The position numbers and the translations under genes are program-made. Of a stretch of DNA of 25,989 nucleotides, positions 1 to 4,980 are shown piece after piece; position 1 is the stretch's first letter; each line of letters opens with the position of its first letter. The DNA lies in IMG/VR virus record IMGVR_UViG_3300021519_000061, positions 1-25,989 of that record; one strand, 5' to 3'. The DNA is from a virus. The notes beneath the pieces are model-generated. The model saw nothing but the letters and a program-made list of their open reading frames with translations, was not told the origin of the DNA and ran no database searches.

Positions 1-1
1 G

Positions 2-736
2 TCAAATGATGAGCAGGACATGGGAAACTGCGGAGGCGTTGAGGAGTTCATGGAGCAGTTCAAATTCCTGGTTGATGAGCTTTACCGAGTGACCATGCCG
101 GGGCGTGAAAGCGCTGTACATTGCCTTGATTTGCTATCCACTAAATGGAAGCACGGAGCGATTGAACTGCAAAACTTCAGCGGCGTGATTGTTGATGCAT
201 TCCGCGCTCGTGGTTGGCTGTTCCATTCCCGCATTACAATCTGGAAAGATCCTGTAACCGAGATGCAACGGACTAAGGCGCACGGCTTGCTTTACAAGAC
301 GCTTAAAAGCGACTCCAGCAAGTCCCGTGTCGGTTGCCCTGAGTATCTTCTAATCTTCAAGAAACCCGGCGAGAATCCAGAGCCTATCACGCATACCGAG
401 CAGGATTTCCCGCTTGATTTATGGCAGGAAATCGCCTCGCCAGTTTGGATGACAATTGATCAGGGTAACGTCCTGAATAAAGACGGGGCGCGTGATGAGA
501 AGGATGAACGCCACATTTGCCCCTTGCAGTTAGATGTTATTGACCGTGCTTTGCTTATGTGGAGCAATCCCGGCGACTTGGTTTTCTCGCCATTCACTGG
601 CATAGGTTCAGAGGGCGTTCGTTCGCTCGTTAAGGGTCGCAAGTTCATTGGCTCCGAACTCAAAGAGTCATATTTCAAACAGGCAGTCCAGAACCTCAAG
701 AACGCAACCGTTCAACCTGAATTCTCTCTCATCTAA
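2..736 (+). CDS. DNA methyltransferase (N-4/N-6 amino class), 5' truncated by window edge
   Basis: The reading frame is open to the first base, so the true start and the DPPF/DPPY catalytic motif lie to the left. What remains is the C-terminal part of an amino-methyltransferase, which moves a methyl group from S-adenosylmethionine (SAM) to adenine or cytosine in DNA. The visible start, SNDEQDMGNC, matches the stretch that follows the catalytic motif in phage methylases. Near the C-terminus, HICPLQLDVIDRAL leads into GDLVFSPFTGIGSEG (about 572-616), the SAM-binding FxGxG-type motif, and then FIGSELKESYFKQAVQNL. With the SAM motif after the catalytic region, the order is that of the beta class. 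No restriction endonuclease is next to it, so it is probably an orphan enzyme protecting phage DNA or acting in regulation. The Met at 20 is internal, not a start. The family call is firm; target base and site are unknown. Confidence 0.88.
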   Translation, partial: SNDEQDMGNCGGVEEFMEQFKFLVDELYRVTMPGRESAVHCLDLLSTKWKHGAIELQNFSGVIVDAFRARGWLFHSRITIWKDPVTEMQRTKAHGLLYKTLKSDSSKSRVGCPEYLLIFKKPGENPEPITHTEQDFPLDLWQEIASPVWMTIDQGNVLNKDGARDEKDERHICPLQLDVIDRALLMWSNPGDLVFSPFTGIGSEGVRSLVKGRKFIGSELKESYFKQAVQNLKNATVQPEFSLI

Positions 737-757
737 TTTGAGGCACTAATGCCCAAA

Positions 758-812
758 AAGCGGGAGGCAATGGGTAAATGGAAATCGACACTTCATTTTT
801 CACCTCCCGCTT
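758..812. repeat. 10-bp perfect inverted repeat between methyltransferase and ERF genes
   Basis: AAGCGGGAGG (758-767) is repeated in inverted form as CCTCCCGCTT (803-812), with a 35-base loop. It fills much of the 106-base gap between the methyltransferase stop and the ERF start. No T-tract follows directly, so it is not a clear intrinsic terminator. The left arm contains a GGGAGG ribosome-binding-like sequence that the hairpin would hide. It could be an operator or an RNA structure controlling the recombination genes. Confidence 0.5.
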
Positions 813-846
813 CATTTTCAGAACAAATAACACAAAGACAAAATGA
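778..846 (+). CDS. Possible 22-aa leader peptide upstream of ERF
   Basis: A 22-codon frame (MEIDTSF... to ...TNNTKTK) starts ten bases after GGGAGG. It ends with TGA inside the ATGA that starts the ERF gene, an arrangement typical of translational coupling. The ERF gene has no purine-rich ribosome-binding sequence of its own, so coupling could explain its initiation. The peptide has no recognisable motif, and its coding region carries the right arm of the 758-812 inverted repeat. Chance is a real possibility in a frame this short. Confidence 0.3.
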   Translation: MEIDTSFFTSRFIFRTNNTKTK

Positions 847-1562
847 GCGAACAAACACAACTAGCGGAAGTCAAACCGCAGGCCGTAGCAATCGGGCCAG
901 TCATTCAGAGTATCATGACGATTGGAGTCAGGCCGGAAGATGTCCAGTCCTTGGCCATGATGATGCAGCTCCAAAAGGAGCAGACGGACAAGCAAGAGGA
1001 GCGTGATTTCGCAGCGGCATTTCATGCGCTTCAAAAGGAGTCTGTCAACGTGCGAGCGAATAAGCCAGTCCCCGGCAAGGATGGAATCAAGTTCGTTTAT
1101 GCAAACTTCCAAGAGATCATGGATCAAGTCTCACCGCTACTCGGCGAGCATGGTTTCTCCCTGTCATTCGAGCCACAGCGTGGGGAGAAGACTGTGACCA
1201 TGACCTGCGTTCTCCAACACGTTTCAGGGCACTCTAAAAAGTACTCAATGGAAGTCAGGATCGGCACTGGTCCTCCCGGCTCCAGTGAGTGCCAAGCTGA
1301 TGGCGCGGCTTACGAATACGCCAAGCGGCTTGCCCTCTGCTCTGCTCTAAACATCGTTGTGGACAAGTCAGATGTGAAGATTGAAGGCGATGCAATCACG
1401 CCAGAGCAGGCCGCGCATCTTGAGTCACGGCTACGCGCTGTGAATGGCGACGTTCAAGCCTTCTTGAAACTCGCCAAGGCCGCAAGCTTTGCCGACATCC
1501 GAAGCGCTCGCTACGGGATGCTAGATCGTGCGCTAACTACCAAGGAGAAGGGTTCAAAGTGA
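843..1562 (+). CDS. erf: ERF-family single-strand DNA annealing protein
   Basis: The 239-aa protein matches the ERF superfamily (phage P22 Erf), ring-forming recombinases that anneal complementary single strands during phage recombination and genome circularisation. The first 50 residues are variable. The core runs from about residue 55 (DFAAAFHALQKE) through FVYANFQEIMDQVSPLLGEHG to GAAYEYAKRLALCSALNIVV near residues 154-173, the family's Y/A/RYAL-like signature. The C-terminus, with basic residues, is likely a protein or DNA contact region. It overlaps by four bases (ATGA-type) the YqaJ exonuclease gene downstream, its expected partner that makes the single strands. The start at 843 lacks a Shine-Dalgarno sequence. 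Confidence 0.9.
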   Translation: MSEQTQLAEVKPQAVAIGPVIQSIMTIGVRPEDVQSLAMMMQLQKEQTDKQEERDFAAAFHALQKESVNVRANKPVPGKDGIKFVYANFQEIMDQVSPLLGEHGFSLSFEPQRGEKTVTMTCVLQHVSGHSKKYSMEVRIGTGPPGSSECQADGAAYEYAKRLALCSALNIVVDKSDVKIEGDAITPEQAAHLESRLRAVNGDVQAFLKLAKAASFADIRSARYGMLDRALTTKEKGSK

Positions 1563-2167
1563 AGATTCACGATGTAATCCAAGGGACTGACGAATGGCTC
1601 AAATTGCGCCTTGGCAAGCCTACCGCTTCGGAGTTCTCCAAGCTGTTCACAGAGTCGATGGAGCCGCGCAAAGGTGAGATGCCAAAAACGCTGCTAGCTC
1701 AAAAGGTGGCAGAGCTTTGGTGCGGACCGTTGCCAACGTTTGGAACGAAGCAAATGGAGGATGGGAACCTAATGGAGGATGAAGCCCGCCCATGGTATGA
1801 ATTCACCTATGGCGTGTCCGTTTCCACTCCCGGCTTTGTAGTGTCGGACTGCGGGCGGTATGGTTGTTCTCCAGATGGCCTTGTACAGAACGCCAGTGGT
1901 CTTGAAATCAAATGCCCTGCTCCGACTACTCATGTCGGCTACGCGCTCGCCGAAAAGCTGCCAGGAGACTACGCCGCGCAGGTTCATGGTTCGCTAATGG
2001 TGACAGGGCTACCCTATTGGGATTTTGTCAGTTACTCGCGTTTCATGCCTCCGCTAGTTGTGCGCGTTGAACGTGATGAGTCAATCTGCGCAAGAATGGC
2101 GGAAGTAGTCGCAGCGTTCTGCGATCAAATCGAGCAAGCAAACGAGAAACTGAAAGGGATGAAATGA
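1559..2167 (+). CDS. YqaJ/lambda-exonuclease-type viral recombinase nuclease
   Basis: This 202-aa protein belongs to the YqaJ-like family (lambda Exo, PD-(D/E)XK fold), which chews 5' ends of double-stranded DNA to give 3' tails for the annealing protein. Visible motifs are QGTDEWLKLRLGKPTAS (residues 8-24), the acidic EDEARPWYE near 73-81, CSPDGL (D106), LEIKCP (E116, K118) and the YAAQVHGSLMVTG helix (Q141). Length is normal for the family. The gene overlaps the ERF gene upstream and the next small gene downstream by four bases each, so the three are surely co-transcribed. Confidence 0.92.
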   Translation: MKIHDVIQGTDEWLKLRLGKPTASEFSKLFTESMEPRKGEMPKTLLAQKVAELWCGPLPTFGTKQMEDGNLMEDEARPWYEFTYGVSVSTPGFVVSDCGRYGCSPDGLVQNASGLEIKCPAPTTHVGYALAEKLPGDYAAQVHGSLMVTGLPYWDFVSYSRFMPPLVVRVERDESICARMAEVVAAFCDQIEQANEKLKGMK

Positions 2168-2376
2168 AACTCGAACTATCAAAACTCCAATCCGCTGCAA
2201 TGTCGCACGAAAGCGCGTGGGCAGCATTTCAAGACGCGCTAAAAGTCTGCCGTGAAACAGGCGTGCCAGTGCCGAAGGCCATCATGGATAACCACCGCAA
2301 AGCAAAGCACAGACTCGACCAAGCGCAGGCCGATGAACTAACTCAAGCAATGCAGGACTCTATCTACAACCGATGA
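2164..2376 (+). CDS. Hypothetical protein, 70 aa, helical
   Basis: Not recognised. It is a small, soluble, probably all-helical protein rich in Ala, Lys and Gln, with no cysteine pair, membrane segment or catalytic motif. It begins with MKLELSKLQSAAMSHESAW and ends in a charged Gln-rich helix. AAAGGG upstream gives a reasonable ribosome-binding sequence. It overlaps the exonuclease gene before it and the VRR-NUC gene after it by four bases each, so it is made with the recombination proteins and could be an accessory to one of the nucleases. That role is inference from position only. Confidence 0.75.
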   Translation: MKLELSKLQSAAMSHESAWAAFQDALKVCRETGVPVPKAIMDNHRKAKHRLDQAQADELTQAMQDSIYNR

Positions 2377-2756
2377 CCGCCAAACAATTCCAGAAGCGAA
2401 ACGAAGGATTCCGAACAGAGTACGAATTCCAAAAGGCCCTTGTGTCATGGCTCCGAACAACTCAGAAGCAGGTTGTGAAGGATCGTTTCTTTGCCGTTCC
2501 CAACGCTGCCAGACGTTCTCCAAAGACGGCTGGAATGATGCAAGCGCAGGGGATGAAAGCGGGAGTTCCTGACCTCGTTTTCTACGCTCCTTTAGGCCGT
2601 GTATTATGGCTCGAATTGAAGAACGGCAAGGCGGGAAAGCCAAGTGAATCACAAGTCGAAATGCAAGCCGACCTCTACCACTGCGGGCATATCGTCTGCA
2701 TGGCGCATACAATCGAAGAAGCAAAAGCAACAATCCTCAATTTTTACACAGAATAA
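2373..2756 (+). CDS. VRR-NUC domain nuclease
   Basis: The 127-aa protein is a stand-alone VRR-NUC domain, a PD-(D/E)XK-type fold related to Holliday-junction and flap nucleases (FAN1 carries the same domain). Motifs in order are EFQKALVSWL (E18), VPNAARR, GMKAGVPDLVFYAP (D67), LWLELKNGKAGKP (E81, K83) and SQVEMQADL (Q94), the full catalytic set. Length is typical of phage versions. It sits in the recombination operon, so branch or junction processing of replicating phage DNA is likely. The exact substrate cannot be read from the sequence. Confidence 0.9.
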   Translation: MTAKQFQKRNEGFRTEYEFQKALVSWLRTTQKQVVKDRFFAVPNAARRSPKTAGMMQAQGMKAGVPDLVFYAPLGRVLWLELKNGKAGKPSESQVEMQADLYHCGHIVCMAHTIEEAKATILNFYTE

Positions 2757-2759
2757 TTT

Positions 2760-3170
2760 ATGTCAGACCTCATCAACGCACAAATCGACCTTGCTAAGTT
2801 GCAAGGCGCAGAAATTCGCGAGAAAAACGGAAAGCACTTCGTTATCATCGACCTGTCACAAAGCCGCGTGAAGCATTGGAAGCGCAACGGCGGAACAGAC
2901 TCCGCTTATTGCTCCATCGAAATCAAAGCAAACGACAAGCTCAAGGATGAAAAGACGCACCTCGTAAAGGAGTCGCGAACGAAGGATGAGCGCCAGCAAC
3001 GGCTAGAGCTTCCAATTATTGGCGATGGCCGCGAGTTCAATTTCCAGAAGTCCGACCCTGTGCCAGAGCGTAAGCCAGTGCGCCCTAACGCTCCTAGCGT
3101 ACAGCGTGGGTACGTCGCGCCAGTGGAAGAACTTGGTAACGGAGAAGACGACTCAGAAATCCCTTTTTAG
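2760..3170 (+). CDS. Putative single-stranded DNA-binding protein with SSB-like acidic tip
   Basis: The 136-aa protein ends in GNGEDDSEIPF, very like the C-terminal tip of bacterial SSB (DDDIPF in E. coli), which recruits repair and replication enzymes. The N-terminal 95 residues alternate beta-like segments (KHFVIIDLSQSRV, AYCSIEIKAND, THLVKESRTKDER, LELPIIGDGREFNF), compatible with a compact OB-like domain. A Pro/Arg-rich linker of about 30 residues then leads to the acidic tip. Domain order (fold, flexible linker, acidic tip) copies SSB. It lies right after ERF, YqaJ and VRR-NUC genes, where phages often keep an SSB. I do not see the classical bacterial SSB signature, so the fold assignment is inference. 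Confidence 0.65.
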   Translation: MSDLINAQIDLAKLQGAEIREKNGKHFVIIDLSQSRVKHWKRNGGTDSAYCSIEIKANDKLKDEKTHLVKESRTKDERQQRLELPIIGDGREFNFQKSDPVPERKPVRPNAPSVQRGYVAPVEELGNGEDDSEIPF

Positions 3171-3171
3171 C

Positions 3172-3465
3172 ATGAACCTACCAAAGCTATTACAGCACCT
3201 GTCATTACTCAGTGATAAGTCTATCTCACTTTGCGACCTGAGAGCAATGACCCTAATGGAGAAGGGCCCGATCCACAAAGCGCAGACTCTTTGCGAGACT
3301 TACAAATGGTCAGGCACTAAGTCTTCGCAAATCCTGCGCAGACTTCGCGCTACTGGCTGCATTAAATCGGGCACAGAGCGAATGAGTGAAGGCCGAACCT
3401 ACAGCCTAACCGACGACGGGAAAAAGATTCTTGAAGTCCTACGGAAGACGGGAGGGAAGTCATGA
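3172..3465 (+). CDS. Small winged-helix-like protein, 97 aa
   Basis: The ATG at 3172 is chosen because the frame upstream of it lies inside the previous gene and reads as a shadow. From there the protein is MNLPKLLQHLSLLSDK..., with helices followed by QTLCETYKWSGTKSSQILRRLRATGCIKSGT, then SEGRTYSLTDDGKKILEVL. The pattern of helix, recognition helix, beta wing ending in YSLTDDGKKIL is that of MarR/PadR-like winged helices. It could be a transcription regulator or a replication accessory. It overlaps the next gene by four bases. There is no ribosome-binding sequence before its start, only one base after the SSB-like gene's stop, so re-initiation is likely. Confidence 0.7.
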   Translation: MNLPKLLQHLSLLSDKSISLCDLRAMTLMEKGPIHKAQTLCETYKWSGTKSSQILRRLRATGCIKSGTERMSEGRTYSLTDDGKKILEVLRKTGGKS

Positions 3466-3683
3466 ACGATCTTTTCACCATCGAAGAATCGCCACGTCCT
3501 GCGCTTGAACTGGCGCGGGAGAGGCTGGCGGAGGCTACGGCCAAAATGAACGATTGGCGTCCGCATATCACCGGATTCGAGCGGGCAGACGGAATGCCGA
3601 AGCGCCTTCTCAAAGAGCATTGCGATGCACTGTGGGAAGTGGTGAGAATGGAGCGCGAAGAACTGGAGAAGCGGAAATCGTAG
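3462..3683 (+). CDS. Hypothetical protein, 73 aa
   Basis: Not recognised. The protein is short, charged and mostly helical: an N-terminal MNDLFTIEESPRPALELARERL segment, a central WRPHITGFERADGMPKRLLKEH segment in two turns, and a C-terminal Glu/Arg helix ending in EELEKRKS. There are no cysteines arranged for metal and no membrane segment. A strong GGAGGGAAG sequence precedes the start, one of the better ribosome-binding sites in the window. It is the last gene before the non-coding control region at 3684-3942, so it closes the recombination operon. Confidence 0.7.
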   Translation: MNDLFTIEESPRPALELARERLAEATAKMNDWRPHITGFERADGMPKRLLKEHCDALWEVVRMEREELEKRKS

Positions 3684-3684
3684 T

Positions 3685-3741
3685 TTTGTCAACTTTGTCA
3701 AATCGTACACTTTCCCCAGGGACGAAGTACAAATTTGTCAA
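3685..3741 (+). repeat. TTTGTCAA direct repeats (operator or iteron candidate)
   Basis: TTTGTCAA occurs at 3685-3692, 3694-3701 and 3734-3741; the last two extend to TTTGTCAAAT and are 40 bp apart, near four helical turns. A 10-bp palindrome ACAAATTTGT (3729-3738) overlaps the third copy. The stretch is AT-rich and lies just upstream of a promoter and of the replication genes. It fits a regulator-binding array or an origin-associated array. No regulator can be assigned. Confidence 0.5.
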
Positions 3742-3775
3742 ATAAACTTCAAATATGTCGTATTACACAATGAGC

Positions 3776-3803
3776 TTGCATAGCTCAACAAAACGGCTAT
3801 GAT
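3776..3803 (+). promoter_or_regulatory. Promoter, sigma-70 type, for the replication region
   Basis: TTGCAT (3776-3781) and TATGAT (3798-3803) are separated by 16 bases. Each matches the consensus at four or five of six positions. The -35 element sits inside a small palindrome, TGAGCT-5-AGCTCA (3771-3787), which could bind a repressor. Transcription would begin near 3810, ahead of the structured leader at 3816-3939. Confidence 0.5.
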
Positions 3804-3853
3804 ATGGCCGTGCTGAGCAGTTTGAAGCCTGCTTTTCACCTTACTGAGAAACC

Positions 3854-3922
3854 ATGAAAACTTTCCCGCACTTCACAAGTGACCTCCGCCGTTGTTTCTC
3901 CGGCTGCTTCAAACTCTTGTGA
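3854..3922 (+). CDS. Possible 22-aa leader peptide inside the structured leader
   Basis: An ATG frame of 22 codons (MKTFPHFTSDLRR... to ...GCFKLL) lies between promoter and terminator and overlaps both arms of the terminator stem, ending at 3922. Ribosomes translating it would melt the terminator, as in classical attenuation. It has no good ribosome-binding sequence upstream and no run of one regulatory amino acid, so it may be chance. Confidence 0.2.
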   Translation: MKTFPHFTSDLRRCFSGCFKLL

Positions 3923-3939
3923 AGATGCGGGCTTTTTTT
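3865..3939 (+). terminator. Strong intrinsic terminator with long stem
   Basis: CCCGCA-CTTCACAAG (3865-3879) pairs with CTTGTGAAG-A-TGCGGG (3916-3931): 15 base pairs with a single bulged A, followed by C and seven Ts (3933-3939). A small inner stem GCCG/CGGC (3888-3891, 3901-3904) lies in the loop. It ends four bases before the ATG of the next gene, so read-through or anti-termination would be needed for that gene unless it has another source of transcript. Confidence 0.85.
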
Positions 3940-3942
3940 GCC

Positions 3943-4254
3943 ATGAGAACACCGCTGCTATTCCCGAAAGATGAGATTCCGAAGGGTGGCCCTCGCCATC
4001 ATTCGCAGCTCATCAAAGCCCACAAGATGTGGATTCACGATCTTGGACGTAAAGACCCGTGCCGCTGGATGGGATTCAGTGAAATTCGAGTCCGTAAGGC
4101 ATTGGAAGGTATGTTAGACGGCTCTGAAACCTGTTTCGACATTTACGGGAAGTATTGCCGGTTACTCGATGACATGGGCCTTCTGGTGTCCGCAACGAGC
4201 AAGAATCAGCTTATCCAGGAAATCGCGCAAGGCATCGAACCGCAAGAAGCATAG
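3943..4254 (+). CDS. Hypothetical protein, 103 aa, before the replication initiator
   Basis: Not recognised. I place the start at the ATG at 3943, since the two earlier Mets in frame fall inside the terminator stem. The protein opens MRTPLLFPKDEIPKGGPRHH, has a basic stretch (LIKAHKMWIHDLGRKDPCRW), then IRVRKALEGMLDGSETCFDIYGKYCRLLDDMGLL, which reads as a small helical domain, perhaps winged-helix. It stands three bases before the initiator gene, in the replication operon. A DNA-binding or replication-accessory role is possible but unproven. No ribosome-binding sequence is clear, since the start is in the terminator's tail. Confidence 0.65.
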   Translation: MRTPLLFPKDEIPKGGPRHHSQLIKAHKMWIHDLGRKDPCRWMGFSEIRVRKALEGMLDGSETCFDIYGKYCRLLDDMGLLVSATSKNQLIQEIAQGIEPQEA

Positions 4255-4257
4255 ACA

Positions 4258-4980
4258 ATGGCCCTTTACGTACGCCTTCAAACTTCCTTTTACAGCCACA
4301 AGAAGACCGCCAGACTGCGCGGAAAGCTTGGCGATGATGCATTGTGGCTTGTGCCTCGCTTGTGGGCATACGCTGCCGAATGCCAGCCTGATGGAGATTT
4401 TTCCAGCTATGAGGCTGGAGAGCTTGCGATGCTTCTAGGATACAACAAGGATGCTTGTAGCATGCTTGAAGCATTGCAACAAGCAGGATTCATGGATGGA
4501 ATGGCCATTCACGATTGGAGCGAGCACAACGGCTATCATGAAGTTTTTGCTGATCGCGCCAAAAAAGCGGCGTCTGCGCGTTGGAAAAATCGCGACGAAA
4601 AGAAAGGACAAGACAAGACAAGAAAGGACAAGAAAAGAAAAGAGACAAGCATTGCTTCAAGCATGCTTGAAGCATCAAGCCTTGTTTTCCCAGGTGATTT
4701 CTCTGAATCAAGGAAAGAAACCTTCACTTTGTGGGCAGAATACAAGGCCGAAAGGAAGGAAGTTTACAAGCCTCTTGGGTGGAAAGCATTGCTTACCGAA
4801 TACCAAAAGATGAGTGATGTAGATTTAGCCGCTGCCATTCAGTTCTCAATGGCGAAGGGATATAAAGGCATCTTTGCCGACCAATCGCAACAACTCCCAC
4901 GGGGCATGAAAGCGCAGAACGCAACAACCGATGAAACAGGGGCCGTGTTCTTTACCGGCTTCACCTCCAAACCAGTCTGA
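4258..4980 (+). CDS. Replication initiator / helicase-loader-like protein (lambda O or DnaD/DnaT type)
   Basis: The 240-aa protein has three parts. Residues 1-95 (FYSHKKTARLRGKLGDDALW, WAYAAECQPDGDFSSYEAGEL, LEALQQAGFMDG) look like the winged-helix DNA-binding domain of phage initiators. Residues 98-145 form a very basic low-complexity linker starting DRAKKAASARW. Residues 150-212 (FTLWAEYKAERKE, KALLTEYQKMSDVDLAAAI, MAKGYKGIF) match the C-terminal domain of phage replication proteins thought to contact helicase. It overlaps the DnaB-type helicase start by one base. The linker DNA carries the origin-like repeats described separately. SMLEA occurs twice (residues 68-72 and 135-139) because of a 16-bp DNA repeat. 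Confidence 0.7.
   Translation: MALYVRLQTSFYSHKKTARLRGKLGDDALWLVPRLWAYAAECQPDGDFSSYEAGELAMLLGYNKDACSMLEALQQAGFMDGMAIHDWSEHNGYHEVFADRAKKAASARWKNRDEKKGQDKTRKDKKRKETSIASSMLEASSLVFPGDFSESRKETFTLWAEYKAERKEVYKPLGWKALLTEYQKMSDVDLAAAIQFSMAKGYKGIFADQSQQLPRGMKAQNATTDETGAVFFTGFTSKPV
4459..4675 (+). other. Candidate replication origin inside the initiator gene
   Basis: AGCATGCTTGAAGCAT occurs exactly at 4459-4474 and 4660-4675. The second copy is part of a perfect 22-bp palindrome (4653-4674), whose half is TGCTTCAAGCA. The first copy lies in a near-palindrome (4452-4473) with two changes. Just left of the palindrome is a 61-base tract without T on the + strand (4591-4651), containing AGAAAGGACAAGA twice with a 20-bp period (4601, 4621). 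Binding repeats next to an asymmetric A-rich tract in the linker of the initiator gene is the layout of the lambda origin in gene O. Function is inferred. Confidence 0.5.

Larger units (their letters stand above)
3810..3939 (+). ncRNA. Candidate structured RNA or leader, promoter to terminator
   Basis: A promoter ending at 3803 and a strong terminator ending at 3939 bracket about 130 nt. Hairpin 1 has stem AGCAG/CTGCT (3816-3820, 3829-3833) and the 8-base loop TTTGAAGC. That loop plus its last two 5' stem bases, AGTTTGAAGC (3819-3828), is a perfect reverse complement of GCTTCAAACT (3906-3915) within the terminator's internal loop. The two could form a kissing interaction or pseudoknot stacked on the terminator stem. 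This supports either a free small RNA or an attenuating leader for the replication genes. Start position and expression are inferred. Confidence 0.45.

Noticed and set aside
749-1006. 85-aa + strand frame across the methyltransferase/ERF gap
   Set aside because: It runs out of frame through the start of the well-supported ERF gene and its later part is a Gly/Arg/Ser-rich shadow translation.
3019-3171. Upstream extension of the winged-helix-like gene
   Set aside because: The extra 51 residues are encoded inside the SSB-like gene in another frame; the ATG at 3172 follows that gene's stop directly.
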